This document shows positions 38,214-47,915 of a DNA stretch of 64,000 bases, one piece after another. This DNA comes from Rhabditoides inermis. Taxonomy: Eukaryota; Nematoda; Chromadorea; Rhabditida; Rhabditidae. Every line of letters starts with the position of its first letter. Position 1 is the stretch's first letter. The DNA is taken from NCBI GenBank assembly GCA_963966185.1, contig CAWZYM010000405.1:232501-296500 (forward strand), given 5' to 3'. The position numbers were made by a program, and so were the translations under genes. The notes below the pieces were generated by a model that ran no database searches, was not told where the DNA came from, and saw nothing but the letters and a program-made list of their open reading frames with translations.

Positions 38214-41200
38214 TGTCTCGTCCTCCCAGCATGCTTGCCCGTCCCGTGATTTGCCACTTACTCTTCCCCTGTCAGATCGAGTTCATCATCACTCGCGCCC
38301 TCCACCGGACGGTAAGCACGTTTCCTTTTCTTCTCGTTTCGTTTTTATCAGTCTCTCATGGTGTGATAGTGCGAACCGTTCATGTGCGGTGTGGCGCAGT
38401 GGCAACGCGCGCCACTGCCAATCGCGCATCGCGGGTTCGATCCCCCGACTGTCTCAGTGACGATCAAATAGATGACGAGTCCTACATGCGTTTCGTGAGG
38501 ATACCGAGGCATTTGTCTGACGAGCAGCTTTTGCTTTTGCGGAATATGTATGCAATCGAATTTCAGGTCGGACAGCTCGAACTCGACTACGCCTCTGGTG
38601 CCGACGAAAGCGCCGCCCAGTCAGACCAACCCACCAGTCAGCAAGCCAAGTGAGTATTGAAAGTGAAACTATTCGGAAATTATTGTTTGAGGCGTGACCG
38701 GACCGCCGCCCTCTCTACCACCTCCCGCTCTCCCGCCACCTGCTCTTCCCAATGGAGCACCCAAGGTAGAGTTGCCATGGATCCTTAAATCAATATAATC
38801 CGAATATTATGTATTACAAATTCCATTGCAGCCGCCGGCTCGCCCGCCGCCGGTGCCGCCGCGCCCGCCGCCCCGACCTCCGTCCGCCACACCCGCACCC
38901 ATCACCTCCCCTCCCAATGGAGTGCCGCCGCCCACCCAAGGCCCCGTCGTCCCTCCCTCACCCTCACCCATCCCACCCCCGCAGACACCCAAAGCCGCCC
39001 CGCCAAACACACTGGCAGTCGGCGCGCGACCCGACGAGAAACCAGCCGCCGCCGAGCCGATCCGACACTACATCTACCAGGACCTCATCTGTGAGTGTGA
39101 CATTATAGTGTTTCAAGTACAACAGATCATGATTATCATGATCACCACTTTTATTTTTCTCTCGTGTTCTTTTGCACATGTTTTCTGACGTGCCGGGTTG
39201 CAGTGCCGTCGCCGAACCCTCTGTGGCAGAAGGTGGTTTACTGGGAGAACGCGTTCGTCGATCTCGTGGCACAGGAGAGGGACATTGTCGGCATGGACCA
39301 GGAGCCCAGCGAGATGATCGACAGGTGACGAAATTTCTACTGTTTGAATAAGAAAGATAACATATCCCGCAAGTATGCAACAGTGCAACCATGCAAACAC
39401 AAACTTGACATTGACGAATCGTATTGTCATGATTCACATATTGTAGACTCCCGCAATTATACGTATGGTATTGAAGCAACCAAGGTTCGTATGATGTCAA
39501 CGTAGGTACGCGATGCTGTCCGACTCGGAGAAGAAGCGGCTGGAGTTGGAGGAGGACCGACTGCTGGCTACTCTGCTACACAACCTCACAGCTTATATGA
39601 TCATGTGCGGCACCGGACAGAAGGCCATACAGCAGGTGAAGAAAATGAACCACGAAGTTTATAAGTGTAGTAGCTTGTAAGTGTCAACTGTCAATGTGTG
39701 TCTTGTAGAAGATCCGCCGTCTGCTTGGCAAGGCGCACATCGGTCTGGTCTGCTCCAAGACCATCAACAAGCTGCTCGATGAACTGCCACAGACGCAGGG
39801 TAGGTGAACAGTTGATTTTGATACACTCCCGATTTGTCTTTCGGATCGGAATACCACCTACTACCACCAAAAATGTTTTCGCCAGAACCACGTTTTCGTT
39901 TTGGTATCGAGTCTGCATCTTCATTGATGCACACAATCTGTTATTCAGGCAACAGCATCCCTCTCAAACCGCTCGGCAGTCGGCTCGTTCAAAAACAGTC
40001 CTTCACCGTCTACCAGGGAGACAACTCGCAGGTAACGCCTGTTTATCTTGAAGTATGCAAATCACGCGATGACGTCACTTTTCCAGGGCACGATGATGTT
40101 CATGGAGGTGTGCGACGATGCGGTCGTCCTTCGAGCAGTCACCGGAGCAGTCAATGAACGCTGGTGGTACGAGCGACTCGTCAACATGACATACTCACCG
40201 AAGACCAAGGCGAGTCCCCTTCTCTATTAGAAGACCGCCCATGTGCGGTATGGCGCAGTGGCATCGCTCGCCACTGCCAATCTCACATCGCGGGTTCGAT
40301 CCCCCGACTGTCTCAGTGACGAACAAAAAGATGACGAGTCCTACATGCGTTTCGTGAGGATACCGAGGCATTTGTCTGATGAGCAGCTTTTGCTTTTTTG
40401 CTGAATTCATGTTATTTTTCCAGGTGTTGTGTCTATGGCGGCGTCACGAAGACAAAGTGCACATGCACAAGTTTTACACCAAGAAGGCGAGTCACATAAA
40501 CATAATCGTTCGTATTATGTAACTTAAAAGTTTTAATACTCACAGAACGGTTGTTTTTCAGTGCCGCGAGCTGTATTCGTGCATGAAATCTGCGATGGAG
40601 CGAGCAGCGGCTAGAGGAAGGGTGAATCATTTCCATTGGTTTCACCGAAACTTCCCACTTGGAAAAACCCCGTGTGGTCTTTAAGTGTTTGCGCTGATCT
40701 CTCGCGGATTTGCTTTATTTATTATCTTTCAGATTTGCTCTGAAAGACCGAATAAGTGTAAGGATTCAAACAGAAAACACTTTGGATCACATTTTTGATG
40801 AAAGTTTTTAAAAAAAAAAACTAACTCACTACAGAAATTGTGAAAACCTACCGTTGTGTAAATTCGTAAAGTCTACATTTATTTTTCAGGTAAACGTGGA
40901 GGGTCGAGATTTGGGAGGCGAATTCCCAGTTCACGACACGGAATCGAACCAGTAAGTAGAACTTTGTTTCACTAGGTACTAGGTACTAGGACAAGTTTCT
41001 TTTTTTTTATTTTGTGTTTGACATTGAAGTGAATTTTGTGCAGGATTTCATTGATATAATGTAAGTGCGTTGTACAGATAAAAGCACAGCACCTCAAAAG
41101 CGTTCAGCTTCTTTCCGTGAGATCAGGCGTTGTATACGAATAGTGCGGAAGTGGCACAAACTACTTACTCTGAGCTGCTTTTCGGGCTCGACATGCTGAT

Positions 41201-42907
41201 CTATTCTGAGCGTCGTTTATAGTAAGTAGACGATATCGAGAAAACTACACGCTTAGAGAAAACTTAGAAACGCTTAGAGAGCGGAACTGTCAACAAACTC
41301 ACGAGGTACACTTGCGTAGGTCGAGAAGAATGCGTGTTGTAGCCGTACTTAAGTAATTGCACAAATGAAATGCAAGTGTGTTTACGCTGTGATTGCAGAC
41401 CCCCTACCAAAGACCTCCTACGAAGCGCTGGCGCAATTAAGCTGTCTCGATTTAGGCCCTGTGTTGTTTTGCAGATCCTTAATGTCATCAAATATCAATT
41501 CTCCTGGAAGTCTTTTCGCGTCTCTTGATTTTGAAACGTGTCTTTTTTTACAGATGTATTATCTGCCAGAAGTTGGAAGCTTTTGTAGTGTTTTTGAGCT
41601 GGTCACTTTGTAGTACCTAGAAAGCGTGTCCAAGCGAAAAGCAAACGCAAAACTGCCTAAAACTGTCAGAACATTGAAACTATTATGATGTAACTGTACA
41701 AACCAGATTGTTTTAATAACTATTGAAACCTGATGAATTGGTGCTTCCTAATCGGCTTAGACTTACCAGAAAGATCCTCACTCCGGCTTCACATCTGCAC
41801 ACACGGAAATTCTCATAGTTTTGTTAGCGGGGAAAGGTTATAATTTAAATAGTGCGTTACTAATGTTTCGGCAAGCATAAAAGTGGCATAAAACAATTCA
41901 TTTGGTATAATCAAACGTCAATATCATGCAAAATCAACATCACTTTGTTACTTTGTACGTTGTGTCCATGAAAAGCGATCCAGCATAGATGTTTGACTTT
42001 GCATTTTGATTTATTGATTATTCATTTTCAATTGCAGGGGTGGGCTGCTGCAAGTGCGCATCGACGGGGTGAATATCGCGTTCGCCGACCGACAACATTT
42101 TGTCGCACTCGCCAACATCAAGAAGTGCAACACCTTCGGAGGCAACGTCTTCATCCTGGAGGAGTACGGTGAGCACGACACATATGTTTGCATAATATGG
42201 ATGTATAGCCTGCGCCAGAGCGATAGTTGAAAGTTTTTCACCTCTCTTGCAGTTCGAAATACAGTGTCTGCCTCTCTTGTTTTGCGCTCTATTGCCGAGA
42301 GCTGACTCTCCGTCTTTCTCTGATCTAGCAACTTATTGCGAGCATAGAAATATATGATTGATAGAATCTCAAACGGTGGCAAGAAATGATGAATACGTTA
42401 ATACGCTCACGCCATGTCGTACTCTCGTCAATTAGCAAGGAACTAGAATTATAGAATCCCCTGGTCACATTCTCTTTCGATCTCTTTTTTGAACGCGAGC
42501 TTATCCTTGCGCTCTATGAAGATTTCTCGATTTTTAGCCGGTGCCATTTCGTGGGTTTCTTTTCCCGTTTTATTTGCGCAAATCGGCTTCTGATGTGAGA
42601 AGCGCACGCGTTTCATCCGAGAGATTGGCACTTATAGAGTTGTCTAATATCTCCTCTCATCCCTACTTCCACTGGAAAAAGGGCGTAAATGTGACACGTG
42701 TTTGTGAAAGAAACGGTGTACTGTAACGGATTAGGGATTGTTGTGTGATGTAAGTGATGCAAGTGATGTACTGTGTACTGAAAACAGAAAAAAAACGCTC
42801 CAATAAAATCCATGAATACTAATTCCATGAATAAGTATTGGAAATTCAGATCGCACCCGGAATGAACTGATCCAGCGGCGTTACTACTCACAGATGGTTT
42901 GTTTCTC

Positions 42908-42953
<46 letters not shown>

Positions 42954-43694
42954 CTGCACTTGGCTTAGCTTATGACGTGTTCGTAGTGTGGATGTGATGT
43001 GATATGTGAACACTGCGCCGTTCTCTCTTTCGGAAAGGATTCAAAAGCAGGGACACTTCTCACGTGTCTCTATCGCTTTGCTTGTGTGTGATTGTGATTG
43101 TGGTGCACAGGCGCCGTCGATCGCCCTCTCCCTGCACCGCGTCTTCTCGGTGGTCTTCGCCTCGCAGCCGCCGCCGACGCGTCTCCGGCAGATGACGGCG
43201 CAGCTCACCTCCCTCCTGCCCTTCCACTCGCCCATCTACAACTGACCACGCACTACGGGTGTCGTGCCTCGTGCTTGGTGGTTCGTGCGTGTGTGCCTCT
43301 GCTGCCTCTCTCTCGCTTTTTCAAGTAGCGGTCAGTCTCTTTTCGATATTGACTTCGAACCTCCGATACACGACCAGCCAGCGTGTTCCGAAATTCCCAT
43401 CAAAACGCTCGTGATTCCAAGGCGTTTTGAAGTCAATATCGAAGCGAGTTTCGAAGAGACTGACCACACCTTTACCCTCAAGTAGCGGTCAGTCTCTTCA
43501 AAACACTCTCGAAACACCTAAGTCATTTTCGAAGGCCGTTTCAAAGGGTTTCTCGAAGAGACTGGGCCGCACCTTCATCTCTCTTTTTTTAGGCGGACCA
43601 GATCTGTTACGCGGTGCTGTGCGTGTTTTCTTTCGTCGCGGCAGGCAAGCAGTCGCAGTCGCACACGCCAAAGACGTCGTCGGCGCACAAGTAG
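30209..43694 (+). CDS. aex-3: MADD/DENN-domain Rab3 GEF, AEX-3 ortholog
   Basis: Forty exons (40 = 43593-43694) join without a phase error into 1412 residues. AEX-3/MADD is a guanine-nucleotide exchange factor for Rab3/Rab27 that controls synaptic vesicle and dense-core vesicle traffic. The tripartite DENN module opens with [16 protein letters not shown] (residue 12) and continues with [41 protein letters not shown] (about 233), [14 protein letters not shown] and [14 protein letters not shown]. An acidic/Ser-rich region and a Pro-rich linker (about 936-1065, exons 27-29) follow. The conserved C-terminal part shows [70 protein letters not shown] and [17 protein letters not shown]. The length matches C. 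elegans AEX-3 (about 1400). Two introns begin GC (after 40209 and 40486). Introns carry three SINEs and several CT/GA tracts. An alternative last exon exists at 43111. Confidence 0.96.
30484..30594 (+). repeat. Diverged copy of the AGACTGACCACAC repeat
   Basis: Ends GATAGACTGACCACAC a few bases before the aex-3 exon 2 acceptor. The interior TTCGAAATAC segments resemble the clearer copies at 33391, 37664 and 43330. Confidence 0.45.
31258..31347. repeat. (CT)n tract after the aex-3 exon 4 donor
   Basis: CT repeat beginning about 12 bases past GTAGGCC and extending over most of the intron. Confidence 0.9.
32305..32460 (+). mobile_element. tRNA-derived SINE, copy 1
   Basis: Lies in the aex-3 intron between 32242 and 32647. 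The head has an RNA polymerase III A box (TGGCGCAGTGG) and B box (GGGTTCAATACCC). The body ATGACGAGTCCTACATGCG...ACCGAGGCATTTGTCTGACG is shared with the other two copies, as is the tail GAGCAGCTTTTGC. Confidence 0.85.
33164..33253. repeat. (GA)n tract with G runs at an aex-3 splice donor
   Basis: Starts right after the exon 10 donor GTAGGCAGAGAG and fills the 109-bp intron. It contains two runs of G in a GA background. Confidence 0.9.
33391..33466 (+). repeat. Copy of the GTCAGTC...AGACTGACC repeat
   Basis: Begins GCAGTCAGTCCTGACC and ends AATAGACTGACCACACC, with GTTTCGAAGTCGTTTCGAA inside. It lies in the aex-3 intron after exon 11. Confidence 0.6.
34150..34250. repeat. (GA)n tract at an aex-3 splice donor
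   Basis: The exon 13 donor GTTAGTGAGAGAGAG merges into the repeat. The next intron has a C homopolymer of about 17 bases near 34364-34380. Confidence 0.95.
37664..37765 (+). repeat. Copy of the GTCAGTCTCTTC...AGACTGACC repeat
   Basis: Begins GCGTCAGTCTCTTCAAAC and ends CAAGACTGACCAGACC, 15 bases before the aex-3 exon 24 acceptor (37779). Confidence 0.65.
38174..38213. repeat. (CT)n tract at an aex-3 splice donor
   Basis: Exon 25 donor GTGAGTCTCTCTCT leads directly into the repeat. The preceding intron (37897-38078) is likewise G-run plus GA-rich. Confidence 0.95.
38378..38544 (+). mobile_element. tRNA-derived SINE, copy 2
   Basis: Lies in the aex-3 intron between 38311 and 38567. A box TGGCGCAGTGG, B box GGGTTCGATCCCC. 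Tail GAGCAGCTTTTGCTTTTGC. It lies just before the exon 27 acceptor. Confidence 0.88.
40234..40401 (+). mobile_element. tRNA-derived SINE, copy 3
   Basis: Lies in the aex-3 intron between 40209 and 40424, which also uses a GC donor. Same A and B boxes, body and GCTTTTGCTTTTTTGC tail, more than 85 percent similar by eye to copy 2. Confidence 0.88.
42203..42352 (+). repeat. 150-bp dispersed repeat, copy A
   Basis: Shares CGCCAGAGCGATAGTT, CTTGCAGTTCGAAATAC, TCTGCCTCTCTTGTTTTG and ACTTATTGCGAGCATAGAAA, in the same order, with 53678-53843. It lies in the aex-3 intron after exon 38. Confidence 0.85.
42903..42952. repeat. (CT)n tract after the aex-3 exon 39 donor
   Basis: GTTTGTTTCTCTCTCT: the repeat begins within 10 bases of the donor at 42897. 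Confidence 0.9.
43111..43245 (+). CDS. aex-3: Alternative last exon of aex-3
   Basis: A phase-0 exon behind the acceptor GTGCACAG, with an in-frame TGA at 43243. It can replace exon 40 (43593-43694) after the same donor at 42896. It starts [18 protein letters not shown], while the other exon starts [18 protein letters not shown]. Aligned without gaps they share A, I, VFS, V and A, which suggests an exon duplication. Using it gives a protein of 1423 residues instead of 1412. The distal exon is the one that resembles the mammalian MADD terminus (CYSVLC). No AATAAA was seen between the two exons, so the transcript end for this form is unclear. Confidence 0.6.
   Translation, partial: APSIALSLHRVFSVVFASQPPPTRLRQMTAQLTSLLPFHSPIYN
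43330..43573. repeat. Two tandem palindromic elements (GGTCAGTCTCTT...AAGAGACTGACC)
   Basis: First unit 43330-43470: GGTCAGTCTCTTTTCGATATTGACTTC at the left is mirrored by GAAGTCAATATCGAAG...GAAGAGACTGACCACACC at the right. Second unit 43484-43573: GGTCAGTCTCTTC...GAAGAGACTGGGCCGCACC. Both units are followed by CTTT- or CTTCA-rich sequence, and the last runs into the acceptor of aex-3 exon 40. Confidence 0.8.
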
Positions 43695-45348
43695 ACGTCG
43701 TCTCGTCGTCCCGATGACGTGCGCAGACGCGCCGCCTCCCCATAGAGCTCTAGCATAACTTATTCCCCCCCACAAACGGTGTGCTGTCATATTTATGTTA
43801 CATACTAGGATTTTCGAGAGAAAGAGATCAGAGAGTAATTTATGCAAATTAGTGACTTCCGTTGATAGCGATACAGAATGTGGATATTATATATAGTTGA
43901 GAGTGCATTTGCACTGGGGCCTTTACCTTATCCCCGCTTCGGCCCCACTCTATTCGTTCAGTTCTCTTTTACCACAGTTTTCCCTCTCGGCGAGATAAGG
44001 ATAAAGGTTTATTCGCGAATGTGCTGACAATTTCGTGTTACTGTAGAGAAAAAGAGAATCAACACAGAGAAAGAGAGAGGAAGAAAGGGGGAATCCTCTT
44101 CCACTTACTTAACTTGTAGGGTAAATCTAAGTACGTGTACAAATGTTAACATTGATTTTTATAGTTTTTTTTCCGGCATTGAGAGGGGAAGAGAATGAGA
44201 GAAAAATGAGAGTCAGACAGATAAAGATTTATAGAAAGATGAAGAGGAGACAGCTGACAAAGTACGGGAGTGGCTCAAATTGCCGGATTGAAATTTGGCT
44301 ACTAGATTGAAATGTCAATGTGAGGAATCAGTCGAATATTTATCAAAATCATCCACTCATCCTTAGAATTTCGTCAAATCCGGTCTATCCTAATATTGCT
44401 GCTACAATTTGAACTTTGATTTGTCAGGACCGAGTGTCCATGTACTGAACGCTTATTCGATTCTTTAGACAGTTGAAGAACTTATATTCTTACTCGAAAC
44501 ACGATACATTATTATTTGTTTAATTCGGCGCTGTTTGATTAATTCGATGAACCCGTACACATGCATAATCTGCCACCAGCGGTACTGGCACTCGTCATTT
44601 TCCCCCGATGACAACATCATGTTTCATTATATATGTATGGTTTCGTCAGTCGATAACGACTTGGGAACGAATCACTAAATGTCGCATACGGCGGATACTG
44701 TGTAAGAAGCAACGTGCACAGTTCCGGCGTCTTATTTGCGCCGGGCAATCCGGGCATACTGTATTTTTAACAGTTTAGTTTTCACAGATTTTTTAAAGTT
44801 TCTTTTTCTGATCCTGTGCTCGATTACCCAAGCGGTTTTCCTGCATGTTTCGCTCAAGAAACCAATGCGGTCATTATTCGACAGTAGAGAGGATCTCGTA
44901 GGGAAGGTGCTGCACTTATCATGAGTGTTGCTTTTTGTATTGAACCGAGCTCCCGGAAAATACGCGCTTTTTGCTTGATGATGATGATGATTAGCGTGAT
45001 TACCTGCAATTGAGTTTTCTCCCTTTTTGCACACACAGTTGCGACGCCGACTCTTTGGGGCGGCGCTTATTCCCTCCCGCCTCACCTCCCTATTTTTATT
45101 GTAGCCGCCCCGATCGCATAGACCACTCCCCCTTCTTCTCACCTTCGTGGATTCAGTGTCAGTGTGAACTGTTCGCCCGGCGGCGGTTCCTTCTCACTAC
45201 CGCCCTTCACACTCACTCACTGTCTCACTGCCTTCTCACTGAAACACTCTGGTCTCTTGTCCCTGGCCTTCTTCGAATCACTTCTTGCGTACTCGCGCGT
45301 TCCTCGATGTTCCAACTTCTCTCCTCACCACCATCCAGATTTCAGAGA
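43695..45348. other. Intergenic, no gene seen
   Basis: AT-rich 3' flank of aex-3, then upstream sequence of the novel secreted-protein gene. The frames here lack splice-supported exons and the local codon bias. The last 300 bp are CT-rich and contain two AG acceptors (45337 and 45345) immediately before the next ATG. Confidence 0.5.
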
Positions 45349-46756
45349 ATGAACTCAATCTCGCTGCTGCTGTTCTTCTCACTGGCCGCGTTGGCTGCGT
45401 CGCGGTCACTCGGCGAGCCGCACCGCCATCTCCACGAGACCACCCACGAAGTCGCGCAGCCCACCCACGAAGACGAGGAGGACGAAGAGTTGGGGCCGAT
45501 GTACAAGTGCGAGATCATGCTCTCCACCAACCGACGCTTCAAGATAGTGAGTGAATCGACAATGATAAGTGACTGCAAGATGAAAGGGTTGGGTTGGGAG
45601 AGTAATCGAAATTCTATATACAGTGTGATTATGATCAAACGCAGATAGCTTGTGTAATTAGGTATCTGCTAACTAATCTCTTTCGAAACCACATTATCAC
45701 TCAAGCTTGTCCACATCTTATCCACTACTGTAGTACAAAAGTTGATTTAATGAGACACGGAACTACCGTAGCTTACCTACAATCTCTCAAATGAGAACAC
45801 TGATGTATCTCAAATGAAAAAGGACTCGATACAGTAGTTTTTCGAAAACGTTTGATTGAATAAGTCTTCTAGGAAACACAGAAGTAGCAAAGTGATATTT
45901 CAGAAGTCGGCGGTCTCTCGTGAAGACTGTGAGGCATACTTCTACGGCACTCCGATCAGCAAAGAAGTTGAAGAGATCATGGAGGTAAATATTGACACAT
46001 TCCAGAAATCCAAAATATAATATCATTGAGTACACTTTCTCATACAGCGAAAACACTTCCTCTCCCCCTTGAAATGTTTGTAAGCAAATGAAGTTCAGCT
46101 GACGACGATTTACGCGCTTCCATTCTATTATTTAAACTCTATGAATCTTTTACTACACTCACTAAGGAAACTTGTTGATAGATCGCTTTTGCGAAATGTC
46201 AATCACACATCAGCGTGGGTGTAAAAGGCGTTGCGACATTTTTGCATCTCTTCTCTTTACAATCCAGAATTCCACCTTTTCTTTGCCTTGTTGATGAACA
46301 ATAGCTACTTTCAACGCGCATTCTCGTTATTCACGCGCTCGGATGCTATATGTTCAGACCTTGCAATTGAGATCATGAGACCGAGGAAAGGTGAGGGTGT
46401 GCCGGAAATTGCCATAGGTGTAGGTGACCCTCATTTCCAACATCGCAATTATCAGCGCAGGGAACAGGAACGCGCGCTAATTTCCGAATCCCGGGAAAAA
46501 GCGGCGGCGTGCAAGAAATGTGATCGCTACAAGCGAATCGAGATTAGAGTAGAGCCGCGCCGGATAAACAGACCGGCGGGACTGTAATAGAACGGCTCAA
46601 GAGCTCGAGCTCGCGATTATCGTCTAGCATCATAACAACGGTGCTGAACAGCTTCACTTTCAGCTGGAGGCGAAGAAGATCCGCGAATTCGAGGCCGTGA
46701 TGCGGGACTATCGAAGGGAGGTGCGCGAGCTGTCGCGATCCAAGAAACGACAATAG
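45349..46756 (+). CDS. Novel small secreted protein
   Basis: Three phase-0 exons (45349-45546, 45904-45984, 46664-46756) encode 123 residues. The start follows TTTCAGAGA, a good spliced-leader acceptor, and opens with the signal peptide MNSISLLLFFSLAALAAS. The mature part has a His/Glu/Asp-rich stretch (HETTHEVAQPTHEDEEDEE, about residues 30-48) and two cysteines that could pair (YKCEIML near 54 and EDCEAYF near 74). A charged helix-forming tail is rich in Arg, Glu and Lys, ending SRSKKRQ. No known domain is recognised. An in-frame open stretch continues upstream to 45010, but the acceptor site and signal peptide favour the start given. The acidic His-rich run could bind metal, which is speculation. 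Confidence 0.7.
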
Positions 46757-47915
46757 CTTCCACCCTTGTTCCCAACCACAACCACTCCAACCCTTCATTG
46801 TGATTCGTAGGTGTCATTGGTAGCCGTTATGTCTCGTCCGCTTTGTCATTTATGCGCCCTGCTGTTATTTATAAACATGTGTCTGTGTCACTCGCTTGTC
46901 ATTTATTGCAACTACACCTCTACCCAGTGGCGCAGGTGGTACTTAATCACATTTCACCACGCACTCACACCTCTCTATAAGTGGATTGCAACCTTTTCGC
47001 AAATGAACACAGCCGCTGCATGAATGGTTGATGGACGATGATTGAGACTTTCTGATCTGAGTATGATGCGCGTTCAAAGCTGACTAGTTTTACGAGTCTA
47101 AGAAGCTTTAGCCAGACAGAAAACAGAGTCAGAAAGGATCTAGGGCGAACGCGAAAACTATTACCGAGTGTCTGAGCCTAAGCTTCTCCCAGTCCTTTCC
47201 AGGAACTTTCTGAGCCTCGGAAATGAGTCTGTGATCTGCTTTGCGGCTACAAGCCGCTTCGCCAGATTCGTCGTCCTGATTCCTAATGCCCTCTTGTTTT
47301 TGGTTTCAAAGGAGCACACGGGCTTTGTGTATAAACCAAGACTGAATACTGAAGATATCTTTTTGTAGTGAAAACTACCGTTTTGGAGTGTGCTTTCTGC
47401 TTGTTGAGTGCATTTTCTTCGTGTTCTGATTATTTTCAGCTTATAGTTTGTGATTGAAAAGTATTAGAATTTTCTTCTTTTTCACGTGGCAGTCGTGGTT
47501 TTTCAACAGAAAGTTAGAGCGGGATGATTCTTTAACTAACCAAACAGGAAAGTCAATCTGTTTCTACCCCATGAAGCCTGAAGACAGTCGAGTTCCGAAA
47601 CCATATGACAGACTTTATTTACACTCATATCATAGAGGCAAGAACCGAAAGTTTAATGAGATATGTAGAGATAATGCAATATCATCATCTTGCTACATCA
47701 ATTATATCATATATGTACAAGAGTGCGCCCTCCCGCATAAAAGTGATACAACAAGATTTTGGCTGGAGCGGGCACTCGCACAATGTAGCTGTAGCATTGA
47801 GACATTTGTTATTGTGTGCAATCAAATGACAAGAGTACAGCCGACTACAGACAGTCGACAGGAACTTGTGTAGTTTACAAAAGAGGTGGTCATTGATGAT
47901 GATCTCCTCTGTCGC
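46757..47915. other. Intergenic, no gene assigned
   Basis: Several open frames (for example 47454-47873 and 47605-47829) have neither splice signals nor the G/C-ending codon bias seen in neighbouring genes. Peptide similarity to any family is not apparent. The genes on either side converge on this gap, so it is 3' flank on both sides. Confidence 0.45.

Noticed and set aside
45010..45348. In-frame upstream extension of the novel secreted protein to 45010
   Set aside because: A good trans-splice acceptor lies three bases before the ATG at 45349, and a signal peptide begins exactly there. The extension has unbiased codons.
46231..46587. 118-codon plus-strand frame inside the last intron of the novel secreted gene
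   Set aside because: It lies wholly within a spliced interval, lacks splice or trans-splice signals and has no recognisable domain.
47454..47873. 139-codon plus-strand frame between two convergent genes
   Set aside because: It has AT-ending codons unlike the neighbours and no start context or family match. A second overlapping frame is equally open. Treated as chance, with low certainty.
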